Source: Pigmentiphaga daeguensis
GTDB taxonomy: Bacteria; Pseudomonadota; Gammaproteobacteria; Burkholderiales; Burkholderiaceae_B
DNA: 64,000 bases
NCBI RefSeq assembly: GCF_039523035.1
Contig: NZ_BAAAEN010000012.1
Span: 1-64,000, forward strand
Direction of reading: 5' to 3'
The translations under genes and the position numbers were made by a program. The notes below the pieces were generated by a model. It ran no database searches, was not told where the DNA came from, and saw only the letters and a list, made by a program, of their open reading frames with translations. Positions 44,165 through 52,893 of the stretch are shown here, one piece after another. Numbering within the stretch: position 1 is the first letter of the stretch; the number at the start of each line of letters is the position of its first letter.

Positions 44165-44836
44165 ATGCACGACATCCACGAACGGCTCCGGTCCGCCGGC
44201 GCCAGCACCGTGTGCGCGGTACTGGACATGCTGGGCGCCACCGGCACCATCACCGGGCTGCCGGCCATCCGCCCCGGCGGATCGTTCGCGGGGCCGGCCT
44301 TCACCGTGCAGGCTTCGACGGGGCCGCTCGGCACTTACGACCCGGGCGATTTCGACATCGCGCAGTATGCGGACCAGGCCGGCGCGGGGCAGGTGATCGC
44401 GATCGACGCGGGCGGCGCGCGCGTCTCGCTGGCGGGGGGCATCGCGGCGCTGGCCAGCGCGCGGCGCGGCGTCGCCGCCTGGGTGGTCGACGGCGGCATG
44501 CGCGACGTGGACGAGCTGGGGGAAGCCGGCATTCCCATCCACGTACGCCATGGGGTGGCCGTCACCGGCCGCACCCGGGTCCGCATCGAACGGGTCAACG
44601 GTCCCATCGTCATCGATGGCGTTTCCGTCCAGCCCATGGACGTGCTGGTCGGCGATGCAAGCGGGATCGCCTGCGTGCCGGCGCGCCGGCTCGCTCAGGT
44701 GGCGGCCATGGCGGACTGGATCGCCGGCCGTGACCGGATCGCGGGCCGTCTGGTCCGGGAAGGGCTCTCGTTTTCCCGCGCCTTCAAGGAAGCGACCGCG
44801 GAGTACACGGCCTTGCATGGGCCACTGGAAAACTGA
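44165..44836 (+). CDS. RraA-like 4-hydroxy-4-methyl-2-oxoglutarate/oxaloacetate aldolase
   Basis: 223 residues from the ATG at 44165, which has a GAGGAG ribosome-binding site 9 bases upstream; ATG at 44144 would add 7 residues. Seen: AFTVQASTGPLGTYDPGDFDIAQYADQAGAGQVIAIDAGG, then AAWVVDGGMRDVDELGEAGIPIHVRH, which carries the R-D pair that binds substrate and metal in this fold. Known: the family includes HMG/CHA aldolases, oxaloacetate decarboxylases and RNase E inhibitor RraA. Operon context with a second aldolase favours catabolism over RNase regulation. It is the last gene before a 252-base gap. Confidence 0.87.
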   Translation: MHDIHERLRSAGASTVCAVLDMLGATGTITGLPAIRPGGSFAGPAFTVQASTGPLGTYDPGDFDIAQYADQAGAGQVIAIDAGGARVSLAGGIAALASARRGVAAWVVDGGMRDVDELGEAGIPIHVRHGVAVTGRTRVRIERVNGPIVIDGVSVQPMDVLVGDASGIACVPARRLAQVAAMADWIAGRDRIAGRLVREGLSFSRAFKEATAEYTALHGPLEN

Positions 44837-45023
44837 GCCCGCTCAAACTTTTCACTGGCCGAAAACTCTCAAAACTCGCCTTGATGGCGCGGGACGCCGG
44901 GGTGCATCCTCTTTGGCGAGACGGCCTGAACGCCTGCCGCGCCCCGCGATACCAGCCAGGGTATTCCCCGTCTCCAGCGACGTGCCTCCGACGTGTCGGG
45001 CGCGCCTCGCCTGCATTCATCGA

Positions 45024-45053
45024 AAAAAAAGCGGAGCCCGCTTCCCGCGGGCT
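45024..45053 (-). terminator. Terminator-like hairpin reading on the minus strand
   Basis: AGCCCGC-ttccc-GCGGGCT (45035-45053) is a 7-bp stem. On the minus strand it is followed, after CCGC, by eight T residues (45023-45030 on the plus strand are A). Its orientation is opposite to the flanking genes, and on the plus strand it lacks a T-run. It may be half of a once bidirectional terminator, splitting the operon into 39848-44836 and 45089-50905. Confidence 0.4.
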
Positions 45054-45088
45054 TCTCGATACGCTGAACACAGCACACGGAGACGACG

Positions 45089-46072
45089 ATGAAACCTTAC
45101 GCATCCCCCCGCGCATGCGCCACGCTGGCCGCGCTGCTACTAGCCCTGCAGAGCGCCGCCGCGCAGGCGGAGGAATCCTGGCCCAGCAAGCCCGTCCGCG
45201 TGATCATGCCCTTCGCCGCCGGCGGCAGTTCCGACCTGGTCGGACGGCAGGTGGCGCAAAGCCTGAGCGCGCACTACGGCCAGCAGTTCGTGGCCGAGAA
45301 CCGCGCGGGCGCCGGCGGCAACATCGGCGTCGATGCGGTGGCCAAGTCCGCGCCGGACGGCTATACCCTCGGCATCGGCACGTCCGGTCCGTTGGCCAAC
45401 AACAAGTCGCTGTACCACCCCATGCCGTTCGACGCCGAGAAGGACCTGACGCCGATCGCGCTGGTCGGCGAGATCCCCGTCGTGATCGCGGTCAACCCGG
45501 CGGTGAAGGCCACTACCCTGGCCGAGTTCGTCGCCTTGAGCAAGTCGTCCGCCAATGCGGTGACGGTTTCCAATCCGGGCAACGGCACCATCGGCCACCT
45601 GGCCACCGAGTACCTGAGCATCCAGACCGGGGCGAAGCTCCAGCCGGTGCCGTACAAGGGCGATTCGCCGGCCATGGTGGATGCGATGAGCGGCTCGGTC
45701 TCGGCGGTCGTGGCACCGGTCACGTCACTGATTCCCAATATCCAGGCCAACAAGCTCAGGGCGCTGGCGGTGATGTCCAAGACGCGGTTCCCGGGCCTGC
45801 CCGACGTGCCCACGGCCAACGAGCAGGGCGTCAAGCTGGAAGCCACGGTATGGAGCGCCATGGTCGGGCCCGCCGGCCTGCCCAAGTCCATCGTCTCGTC
45901 GCTGAACGCCGAGATCAACAAGTACACGGCGTCGCCGGAAGGCAAGGCCAAGCTGAACTCGCTGGGCATGGTGCCGCTGTCGGGCACGCCCGAACAATTG
46001 CGCGAGCTGATGAGGAACGAGGCGACGAAGTGGCAGGAAGTCGTCAAGTCGGCACGGATCTCGATCGAATGA
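45089..46072 (+). CDS. Bug/TctC-family periplasmic solute-binding protein
   Basis: 327 residues with an ACGGAGAC ribosome-binding site 8 bases upstream. Signal peptide ends AAAQAEESW. Seen: WPSKPVRVIMPFAAGGSSDLVGRQVAQ, VAENRAGAGGNIGVDAVAKSAPDGYT, PVPYKGDSPAMVDAMSGSV. It is the second Bug protein of this locus and opens the second half of the operon. Its stop overlaps the start of the aldehyde dehydrogenase gene. Two Bug proteins in one pathway may bind different substrates or enantiomers; this is inference. Confidence 0.93.
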   Translation: MKPYASPRACATLAALLLALQSAAAQAEESWPSKPVRVIMPFAAGGSSDLVGRQVAQSLSAHYGQQFVAENRAGAGGNIGVDAVAKSAPDGYTLGIGTSGPLANNKSLYHPMPFDAEKDLTPIALVGEIPVVIAVNPAVKATTLAEFVALSKSSANAVTVSNPGNGTIGHLATEYLSIQTGAKLQPVPYKGDSPAMVDAMSGSVSAVVAPVTSLIPNIQANKLRALAVMSKTRFPGLPDVPTANEQGVKLEATVWSAMVGPAGLPKSIVSSLNAEINKYTASPEGKAKLNSLGMVPLSGTPEQLRELMRNEATKWQEVVKSARISIE

Positions 46073-47499
46073 CCATGAACACGCTGCAGTTCTATATCGA
46101 CGGCGCCTGGGTGGATCCGGTGGCGCCGAGAAACCTGGAAGTCGTGAACCCGGCGACAGAGGAAAGCTTCGCGCGCATCAGCCTGGGGTCGCCCGAAGAC
46201 GTGGAGCGGGCCGTGCGCGCTGCCCGGCGGGCGTTTCCGGCCTATGCCGCGACCAGCGTGCAGGAGCGCCTGGGGTGGCTGGAACGGATCGTCGCGGGCT
46301 TTCGCGCGCGGCTGCCGGAGCTGGCGCAGGCGATGACGATGGAGATGGGGGCGCCCATCACGTTCTCCACCGAACGCCAGGCCACCGTTGCGCTGTTCCA
46401 CTTCGAAGAGGCGCTGCGCGTACTGGCCGGCTACCCGTTCGAGGAGCGCATGGGCAGCGGCATCGTCCGGCGCGAGCCCATCGGCGTCTGCGGACTGATC
46501 ACGCCGTGGAACTGGCCGCTCAACCAGGTAGCCTCCAAGGTCGCGCCGGCGCTGGCCACCGGATGCACCGTCGTCCTCAAGCCCAGCGAGATCGCGCCGC
46601 TCAGTTCGCTGTTGTTCGCCCAGATCGTGCACGAGGCGGGCCTGCCGCCGGGTGTCTTCAACCTGGTCAACGGCGACGGACCGACCGTGGGCGAGGCGAT
46701 CGCCGCCCATCCCGCGATCGACATGGTGTCGTTCACCGGGTCCACGGGGGCGGGGGTGAGAGTCGCCAAGCTGGCGGCCGATACCGTCAAGCGCGTGGCG
46801 CAGGAGCTGGGCGGCAAGTCCGCCAACATCATCCTGCCCGACGCCGACATCCGTGCCGCGGTGGTCGCGGGCGTGCATGCGTGCAACACGAACGCCGGCC
46901 AGAACTGCCAGTCGCCCACCCGCATGCTGGTCCCGCGCGATCGGCGCGACGAGGTGTTCGCGGCGGCACGCGACGCGGTGGCGGCGATACGCCTGGGCGA
47001 TCCGATGGACCCGGCTTCCACGATGGGACCCCTGGTCAGCCAGGCGCAGTTCGACAAGGTCCAGCAATTGATCCAGTCGGGCGTGGACGAGGGCGCCACC
47101 CTGGTGGCCGGGGGCGCCGGGCGTCCGCCCGGCCTCGAGCGCGGCTACTACGTGCGGCCCACGGTGTTCGGCGACGTGACGCCCGACATGCGGATCGCGC
47201 GCGAGGAGATCTTCGGCCCCGTGCTGTCCATCATGAGCTACGACGACGAGGACCAGGCCATCGCCATCGCCAACGATACGCCGTTCGGGCTGGCGGGGTT
47301 CGTGCAGTCGCCGGACCTGGAGCGGGCCCGGCGCGTGGCCAACGCGATCCGTGCCGGCCGCGTCTATCTGAACGGCGCGCCATTCGATCGCAGCCTGCCC
47401 TTTGGCGGCTACAAGCAGTCCGGCAACGGACGCGAATTCGGGGTCTTCGGATTCGAGGAATATCTCGAGGTGAAGGCCATACTCGGCTACGGAAACTGA
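46069..47499 (+). CDS. NAD(P)-dependent aldehyde dehydrogenase
   Basis: 476 residues. The ATG at 46069 overlaps the preceding stop (ATGA); 46075 (MNTLQFYI) is equally possible. Seen: PIGVCGLITPWNWPLNQVASKVAPALATGCTVVLKPSE, FTGSTGAGVRVAKLAA, the active-site glutamate in AQELGGKSANIIL, and the catalytic cysteine in NTNAGQNCQSPTRM, then EEIFGPVLSIM and SLPFGGYKQSGNGREFG. This is a complete ALDH of the class that oxidises aldehydes to acids. In context it would take the aldehyde product of the two aldolases. Substrate specificity is not assignable. Confidence 0.94.
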   Translation: MTMNTLQFYIDGAWVDPVAPRNLEVVNPATEESFARISLGSPEDVERAVRAARRAFPAYAATSVQERLGWLERIVAGFRARLPELAQAMTMEMGAPITFSTERQATVALFHFEEALRVLAGYPFEERMGSGIVRREPIGVCGLITPWNWPLNQVASKVAPALATGCTVVLKPSEIAPLSSLLFAQIVHEAGLPPGVFNLVNGDGPTVGEAIAAHPAIDMVSFTGSTGAGVRVAKLAADTVKRVAQELGGKSANIILPDADIRAAVVAGVHACNTNAGQNCQSPTRMLVPRDRRDEVFAAARDAVAAIRLGDPMDPASTMGPLVSQAQFDKVQQLIQSGVDEGATLVAGGAGRPPGLERGYYVRPTVFGDVTPDMRIAREEIFGPVLSIMSYDDEDQAIAIANDTPFGLAGFVQSPDLERARRVANAIRAGRVYLNGAPFDRSLPFGGYKQSGNGREFGVFGFEEYLEVKAILGYGN

Positions 47500-47502
47500 T
47501 TC

Positions 47503-48000
47503 ATGACGACTGCTGCAATGCATTCCGCCCCGTCCGCCGCGAACGGCGGGGAGGCCCGCTGTTTCGAGGATTTCCAGGTGGGAGAGCGCTGGATTAGCGA
47601 GCCCACGGTGATCACCGAGGAAGAGATCATCGCCTTCGCCCGCGCCAATGATCCCCAACCCATGCACATGGACCCGGAAGCCGCGCGCGCAGGCCCTTTC
47701 GGCACGCTGATCGCGAGCGGCTGGCAGATCGCCGCGCTGTCGATGCGCGTATTCCTGCAGGCGGGCGGCTATGGCAAGACCCCCATGGTGGGCATGGGCC
47801 TGGACGAATTGCGCTGGACGAAACCCGTGAAGGCCGGCGACACGCTGGTGGTCGAGCGCGAGGTCATCGAGACCGTGCGGTCGAAGTCGCGCCCCGGCAT
47901 GGGCATGATCCGCACGCGCGTCACGGTGCGCAACCAGGACGGCGATGCCGTGATGTCGCTGGTGTCGCTCGGCAGGGTGCCGGCGCGCGCGCAGGCCTGA
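47503..48000 (+). CDS. MaoC-type acyl dehydratase (R-specific hydratase fold)
   Basis: 165 residues. Seen: the hotdog-fold hydratase signature FARANDPQPMHMDPEAARAGPFGTLIASGWQIAA, with catalytic Asp and His in NDPQPMHMDPE, and a C-terminal RVTVRNQDGDAVMSLVSLGRVP. Known: MaoC proteins hydrate trans-2-enoyl-CoA or related unsaturated CoA thioesters; many act as two different subunits in one complex. A second MaoC gene follows after a repeat element. Together they may form a heteromeric hydratase. Confidence 0.9.
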   Translation: MTTAAMHSAPSAANGGEARCFEDFQVGERWISEPTVITEEEIIAFARANDPQPMHMDPEAARAGPFGTLIASGWQIAALSMRVFLQAGGYGKTPMVGMGLDELRWTKPVKAGDTLVVEREVIETVRSKSRPGMGMIRTRVTVRNQDGDAVMSLVSLGRVPARAQA

Positions 48001-48004
48001 CAGT

Positions 48005-48063
48005 TTGAAAAAGCCCCTTTGGGGGCAGCGCCGCGGAGCGGCAAGCGTGAGGGCATTTTTCAA
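48005..48063. repeat. Structured intergenic repeat with 8-bp terminal inverted repeats
   Basis: TTGAAAAA (48005-48012) and TTTTTCAA (48056-48063) are perfect inverted ends of a 59-base unit. Inside are hairpins CCCC-tttg-GGGG (48014-48024) and GCCGC-gga-GCGGC (48030-48042). The composition and ends are those of the short dispersed intergenic repeats of Burkholderiales. It sits between the two MaoC genes. Confidence 0.6.
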
Positions 48064-48073
48064 GGGAGTCGTC

Positions 48074-48547
48074 ATGGTGGTTCTCGACCGTCCCGCCGAT
48101 CTGAAGGCGTGGATAGGCAAGGAAATAGGGGTCAGCGAATGGCTGGCCATCGATCAGTCGCGCATCGACGATTTCGCCCGCATCTCGGGCGACGATCATT
48201 GGCTGCACGTGGACGTCGAGCGCGCTCGGCGCGAGATGCCGGATGGCAAGACCATCGCGCATGGTTTCATGACCTTGTCCTTCATTCCTTATCTGGTCCG
48301 CTCGGTCTATGCGATCACGCACCGGGGCCGCGGCCTGAACTACGGCACCAACCGGATCCGCTTCGTCAACCCGGTCCAGGTCGGCGACCGCATCCGCCTG
48401 CGCCAGCGCATCAAGGCGGTCGAGCGCGGCGAGGGGGGCGGGCAGGAAGGCGCCACGCGCGTGGTGTCGGACTGCACCATCGAGATCGAAGGCAAGGAGC
48501 GCCCGGCGCTGGTCGCCGAGTTCCTGATGCTGGTCTATGACGAGTGA
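48074..48547 (+). CDS. MaoC-type acyl dehydratase (second subunit)
   Basis: 157 residues. Seen: SEWLAIDQSRIDDFARISGDDHWLHVDVERARREMPDGKTIAHGFMTLSFIP, with the catalytic Asp-His pair in GDDHWLHVD, and FVNPVQVGDRIRLRQRIKAVER. Known and inferred role as for the other MaoC protein: addition of water to an unsaturated acyl-CoA. Its end overlaps the ATG of the synthetase gene. The start at 48074 lies only 10 bases after the repeat unit, and the ribosome-binding site is AAGGGAG at 48062-48068, partly inside the repeat. Confidence 0.9.
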   Translation: MVVLDRPADLKAWIGKEIGVSEWLAIDQSRIDDFARISGDDHWLHVDVERARREMPDGKTIAHGFMTLSFIPYLVRSVYAITHRGRGLNYGTNRIRFVNPVQVGDRIRLRQRIKAVERGEGGGQEGATRVVSDCTIEIEGKERPALVAEFLMLVYDE

Positions 48548-50126
48548 CGCCGCCATGACCCAGAACGTGCACGACATCATGGCGCGGCAGGCCCGGCAGC
48601 CTTTCGTCGACTTTCCTTCCCTGATCGCCCGCCACGCGAGCGAGCGGCCCGGCGCGCCCGCCTTCCGCTGCGGCGGCGACACGCTCGACTGGGCCGGACT
48701 GGCCCGCGCGACGGAACGCGTCGCGGCCGCCTGCGCGGCCCTGGGCGTCGGACCCGATGGCAAGGTCGCCCTGCTGGCTTCGCCGGGGCTGCGCGCCATC
48801 CAGGCGTTCTTTGGCGTGGTACGGGCCGGCGGCTGCGTGGTGCCGCTGGCCACGTCGGCGACGGCGGCGACGCTGATGGGCATGCTGGGCGATTCGGACG
48901 CCACGGTGCTGGTGGCCGATGCCGACGCGCGTGAAAGCCTGAAGGCGGTCGAGGCGGAATTGGCCGCGGCCTTGCCCCATCGCCTGGTTGCGCTGGATTT
49001 CCAGGCGCCGGGCTGGCTGGGGTGGGACGACTGGCTGGCGCGCGGCGGCCAGCCGCCCGCCGTGGACCACCGGGCCGACCAGGCCTTCAACCTGATCTAC
49101 AGTTCGGGCACCACCGGCAAGCCCAAGGGCATCCTGCACCTCCATGGAATGCGGTCGCGGCAGGCCAACCGGCGCAGCTTCGGACTGGGGCCGGACAGCG
49201 TCATGCTGCTGTCGACGCCGCTGTATTCGAACACCACGTTGCAGCCCATGCTGGCCACGGTGGCCAATGGCGGGTCGACGGTCCTGATGCGCAAGTTCGA
49301 CGCCGCCGAGTACCTGCGGCTGTGCGCCGCGCACCGGGTCACCCACACCATGCTGGTCCCCGTGCAGTACCAGCGACTGCTGGCGCACGAGGACTTCGCG
49401 CGCACGGACCTGTCGTCCTTCGTGCTCAAGCAATGTACCGGCGCGCCGCTCGACGCCAGGGTCAAGTCGCAGATCCTGGCCCGGTGGCCGGGCGGGCTGC
49501 GCGAGATCTATGGCATGACCGAGGGCGGATGCAGCTGCGTGCTCGACGCCCATGAGTTTCCGGACAAGCTCGGCACGGTCGGCCGTCCGGCGCCGGACCA
49601 CGACATGCGCATCGTCGACGACGACGGCCGGGTGCTCGCGCAGGGCGAGGTCGGCGAGATCGTCGGCTGGTCGCCGTACATGATGGCCGGCTACTACAAG
49701 CAGCCGCAGGCCACCGAGGCCTTCTACTGGCGCGACGACTCGGGCATCGCCTTTCACCGCAGCGGCGACATCGGCCGCTTCGACGACGAGGGATTCCTGA
49801 TCCTGCTCGATAGGAAGAAGGACCTGATCATCTCCGGCGGGTTCAACATCTACGCGACCGACCTGGAATCGGTGGCCGCCGCCCATCCCGAGGTGGCCGA
49901 CGTGGCGGTCATCGGCATTCCCAGCGAGCAATGGGGCGAGACGCCGCTGGCGCTGGTCGTGCTCAAGCCGGGCAGCACGCTGGACCCGGAGGCGCTGCGG
50001 TCGTGGGTGAACGGCCAGGTCGGGCGCACCCAGCGGCTGGCCGCCGTGGAATATCGAAGCGAACTGCCGCGTTCGGCGCTGGGCAAGCTGCTCAAGCGTG
50101 AGCTGCGCCAGCCTTACTGGACATGA
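48537..50126 (+). CDS. AMP-forming acyl-CoA synthetase (ANL superfamily)
   Basis: 529 residues (ATG at 48555 is an alternative). It activates a carboxylic acid with ATP and then forms a CoA thioester. Seen: the P-loop-like LIYSSGTTGKPKGI (about residue 182), the aromatic/acidic AMP-binding segment REIYGMTEGG, GDIGRFDDEGFLILLDRKKDLIISGGFNI (hinge and acceptor), and the C-terminal catalytic lysine in PRSALGKLLKRELRQ. It follows two hydratases and precedes an SDR, so it most likely starts a CoA-based part of the pathway. Overlaps the preceding gene by 11 bases. Confidence 0.93.
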   Translation: MTSDAAMTQNVHDIMARQARQPFVDFPSLIARHASERPGAPAFRCGGDTLDWAGLARATERVAAACAALGVGPDGKVALLASPGLRAIQAFFGVVRAGGCVVPLATSATAATLMGMLGDSDATVLVADADARESLKAVEAELAAALPHRLVALDFQAPGWLGWDDWLARGGQPPAVDHRADQAFNLIYSSGTTGKPKGILHLHGMRSRQANRRSFGLGPDSVMLLSTPLYSNTTLQPMLATVANGGSTVLMRKFDAAEYLRLCAAHRVTHTMLVPVQYQRLLAHEDFARTDLSSFVLKQCTGAPLDARVKSQILARWPGGLREIYGMTEGGCSCVLDAHEFPDKLGTVGRPAPDHDMRIVDDDGRVLAQGEVGEIVGWSPYMMAGYYKQPQATEAFYWRDDSGIAFHRSGDIGRFDDEGFLILLDRKKDLIISGGFNIYATDLESVAAAHPEVADVAVIGIPSEQWGETPLALVVLKPGSTLDPEALRSWVNGQVGRTQRLAAVEYRSELPRSALGKLLKRELRQPYWT

Positions 50127-50137
50127 AAGGGGCAAGC

Positions 50138-50905
50138 ATGGAACAAGTCTGCCTGGTGACCGGCGCGACCGGCCGCAACGGCGCGGGGTCGGCCACCATC
50201 AAATTCTTCGCCAAGCAGGGCTGGCGCGTCGTCGTCAACTACTCGCGGGACGAGGCGGCGGCGCAGGAGGTGGCGGCCGAGTGCCGCTCGCTGGGCGCGG
50301 CCGACGTGCTCGTGGCCCGCGCCGACGTGACCAGCGACGACGCCTGCCGCGCCATGGCGCGCGACATCGAGCAGCGCTGGGGGCGACTGGACGCGCTGGT
50401 CAACAACGCGGCCGTGACCACCTTCAACGACCACAAGAATCTGGACGGCCTGTCGTTCGAGGACTTCCAGCGGGTGTTCGCGGTCAACGTATCGGGCGTC
50501 TACGTCGTCACGCGGGCCATGGCCGCACTGCTGCGGCGTACGGGCAATGCCTCGGTGGTGAACATCTCGTCGGTGGGCGGATTGCGCGGCACCGGGTCCA
50601 GCATGGCCTACGCCGCGTCCAAGAGCGCGCTCAACGCCATGACGTTCTCGTTCGCCCGCGTGCTGGCGCCCGAGGTCCGCGTCAACGCGCTGCTGCCCGG
50701 GTTCATCGAAGGCGACTGGCTGATCAACGGCATGGGGCGCGAGCGCTACGAGGCCGTGCGGGCGGCGCTGATCGCCAAGAACCCGCTCAAGTCGGTGCAG
50801 ACCCCGGACGAGATCGCCGAGGCCGTCTGGTGGCTGGTGCATGGCCCGGCCGCGCTGACCGGGGAACTGGTGCAGCTGGACGCGGGGGGGCGGCTGGTGG
50901 TGTAG
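50138..50905 (+). CDS. SDR-family oxidoreductase (FabG-like)
   Basis: 255 residues from MEQVCLV, chosen for the strong AAAGGGG ribosome-binding site at 50126-50132; an ATG at 50123 overlapping the synthetase stop is less likely. Seen: CLVTGATGRNGAGSATIKFFAKQGWRVVVNYSRDE, NNAAVTTFND, and a full catalytic set NISSVGGLRG...MAYAASKSALNAM with S, Y and K at the expected spacing. This enzyme is thus a normal NAD(P)-dependent hydroxyacyl/3-oxoacyl dehydrogenase, unlike the SDR at 40816. It closes the operon. Likely step: oxidation of the hydrated acyl-CoA. Confidence 0.93.
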   Translation: MEQVCLVTGATGRNGAGSATIKFFAKQGWRVVVNYSRDEAAAQEVAAECRSLGAADVLVARADVTSDDACRAMARDIEQRWGRLDALVNNAAVTTFNDHKNLDGLSFEDFQRVFAVNVSGVYVVTRAMAALLRRTGNASVVNISSVGGLRGTGSSMAYAASKSALNAMTFSFARVLAPEVRVNALLPGFIEGDWLINGMGRERYEAVRAALIAKNPLKSVQTPDEIAEAVWWLVHGPAALTGELVQLDAGGRLVV

Positions 50906-50932
50906 CGGCCGTGCCCCGCGTCACGAGGCGAG

Positions 50933-52759
50933 TCAGGAGCAGTTGTAGCTGCTCGCCACGAGCGGATTGCCGCTGACGTAGCGGGCCTGCTGCGGGTACA
51001 GGCAGAGAGGCCAGGTCTTGGGTGGCGAACCCTCGGCCGATGCCTTGCTCGATATTTCCAGCCGCGCCGGCGCAATGCCTTTCTCGACCCAATCCGTCAG
51101 GGCCCTGTATAGCTGATCATTGGTGGGCAGCGGCGGGGCAGCGTCGGCATTGGGACTGCCGTTGACGAAGCCATGGAACATTCCCGGCACGAGATAGAAA
51201 CGGTAGAAACCCTGGATCGCGTCGTACCCTCCCATGGCCCGCATCACCCGGTTGTAGTAGTGCATCGATCCGCCCGGCTTGATCAGGGAGTCCGCCAATC
51301 CGTGATACATCAGGAGCTTGGTCCCATGGTCGCGCAGCGCCGAGAGGTCGGGCGTGTCGGTGTTGATGAATGCGAACTGTTCCTGCAGCGCGAGGCCGCG
51401 ATCATAGGCGTATGCCAGCCAGTCGTGGGTGAAGGTCCTCCACAGATCACGTCCGTCGCCTCTCGCGTTGATGAAGCTGGCAGGAGCGTAGGCGCCGTTC
51501 TCCAGTTGCAGCGCCACTTGCGACGCACTGTTCGGCGTAGGCCCGCGCAGGAAGTTGGCCAGGCTCGAACCGCGCGGAGGTCCGTACCAGCGCTGTCCGG
51601 CTGCCAGGGATACGCTCCAGCCGTTGTCCGCTTCCGGTGAAGGGGCGGTGCCGTCGTCGGTCTGGCCATACCAGATCTTGTTGAATGCGACCGCTTGCTC
51701 GCGGGTGATGCAGGCCGCGCTGGCGTTCGCGCCGCCATCCGCCGCGCACAGTACCGACGGGTCGGTGGTCGGATCATACCGGCACGATGCCGGGTCAGGC
51801 ACGTAGCCAAGGTGCGTGCCGCCCACCATGTCGCACGCTGCCACGGCAGCCGTCGACACCAACTGCTCCTGCTCCGCTGTGAATCGGTGACCGCCGAGGT
51901 CGCGTTCGAATACGACCTGAGGATGCAGGTGGCTGGTACTGAACCGGCTCCAGTTGATGGCTGGCGCGCCGGCCAGAATGCCGTCGAATTGTTCGGGGAA
52001 TTTCTGGGCCGCCTTCATGCCTTGGCGGCCGCCTGTGGAGAAGCCGTTCCAATAAGTGTGCGCCGCTGCTTTGCCGTAGTAGGCCTTTGCGAGAGCCTTG
52101 GTCTTGGTGACCAGCTGGAAAATGCTGCGTTCCGAAAAGTCATTCAGGAGCGCCAGGTTCAGACTGCCATCCGGGTTCATCGCGAACGAGCCGAAATTGG
52201 CGGTATTTGCATGGCCGGTGTCGGTGGAAGCCGAGACGGCTCCTTCCTGCTGGGCGACGGTTGCCGGGTTGCCGCCTCCGGCTCCATCCGTGCCGGTACC
52301 CGCCAACTGGGTCGTATCCCCGTGGACTCCGCCCGCCCAGCCGCCGCCGCCCTTCAGGTGGATGCGATGGTTCCAGCGGGCGGCGCCAGGCAGCCATACC
52401 TCGATGCCAATGCCAGCCGAGGTCGACGGAGCGTCCTTCGGGCCGGCATTGCCGGGGCCGACATTAAGCTTGACCATGCACACGTCAGCGGTGGCGACAG
52501 GCGTGCTCGCGGTTGGCGTACCCGAGAGCAGTAGCGGATCGCCTTGCCGGAACTGACGGACCATCAGCACGGTGGTCTGGTCGTCGGGACGAAATCCCGT
52601 GCGCAGCGAATCGTCGCACGCGAGGGGTGCCGCCGGGTCTTCCCGCGCAACGTCGTTTCCATCCCCGCCGCCACAACCGGCGATGCCGGCCGATATGGCG
52701 AGGCAGCCCGCCCCGCGACGGAGCATCCGCCACGATGGCTGGAGGCTCTTGAAGTCCAT
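50933..52759 (-). CDS. Tannase/feruloyl-esterase family lipoprotein
   Basis: 608 residues. Seen: a lipobox ISAGIAGCGGG (cysteine near residue 29), then the alpha/beta-hydrolase with nucleophile GFSTGGRQGM, an acidic HGLADSLIKPGG, and PGMFHGFVNG for the catalytic histidine. The family is PF07519. Odd: classical members have a cysteine just before the serine and after the histidine (CS-D-HC, a disulfide); here they are F and G, so the link is missing. Known members cleave feruloyl, galloyl or MHET esters. It lies divergent from a LysR gene. Cell-surface or periplasmic anchoring is expected from the lipobox. Confidence 0.88.
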   Translation of the reverse strand: MDFKSLQPSWRMLRRGAGCLAISAGIAGCGGGDGNDVAREDPAAPLACDDSLRTGFRPDDQTTVLMVRQFRQGDPLLLSGTPTASTPVATADVCMVKLNVGPGNAGPKDAPSTSAGIGIEVWLPGAARWNHRIHLKGGGGWAGGVHGDTTQLAGTGTDGAGGGNPATVAQQEGAVSASTDTGHANTANFGSFAMNPDGSLNLALLNDFSERSIFQLVTKTKALAKAYYGKAAAHTYWNGFSTGGRQGMKAAQKFPEQFDGILAGAPAINWSRFSTSHLHPQVVFERDLGGHRFTAEQEQLVSTAAVAACDMVGGTHLGYVPDPASCRYDPTTDPSVLCAADGGANASAACITREQAVAFNKIWYGQTDDGTAPSPEADNGWSVSLAAGQRWYGPPRGSSLANFLRGPTPNSASQVALQLENGAYAPASFINARGDGRDLWRTFTHDWLAYAYDRGLALQEQFAFINTDTPDLSALRDHGTKLLMYHGLADSLIKPGGSMHYYNRVMRAMGGYDAIQGFYRFYLVPGMFHGFVNGSPNADAAPPLPTNDQLYRALTDWVEKGIAPARLEISSKASAEGSPPKTWPLCLYPQQARYVSGNPLVASSYNCS

Positions 52760-52893
52760 GCCTGTCTCCTGTTCTGATGGTATTGCGCCGGCCGATCCAG
52801 TGTCTGAAAGGCGAGCGATTGCAGGAAGATTAAGCAAGCTGGAAAATTTAGTCTATTTAATGGCTTTGATAATCTTCAGCGGAAAACGAAATA

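Noticed and set aside
43088..44818. Minus-strand 576-codon frame
   Set aside because: Opposite the ThDP, aldolase and RraA genes with catalytic motifs.
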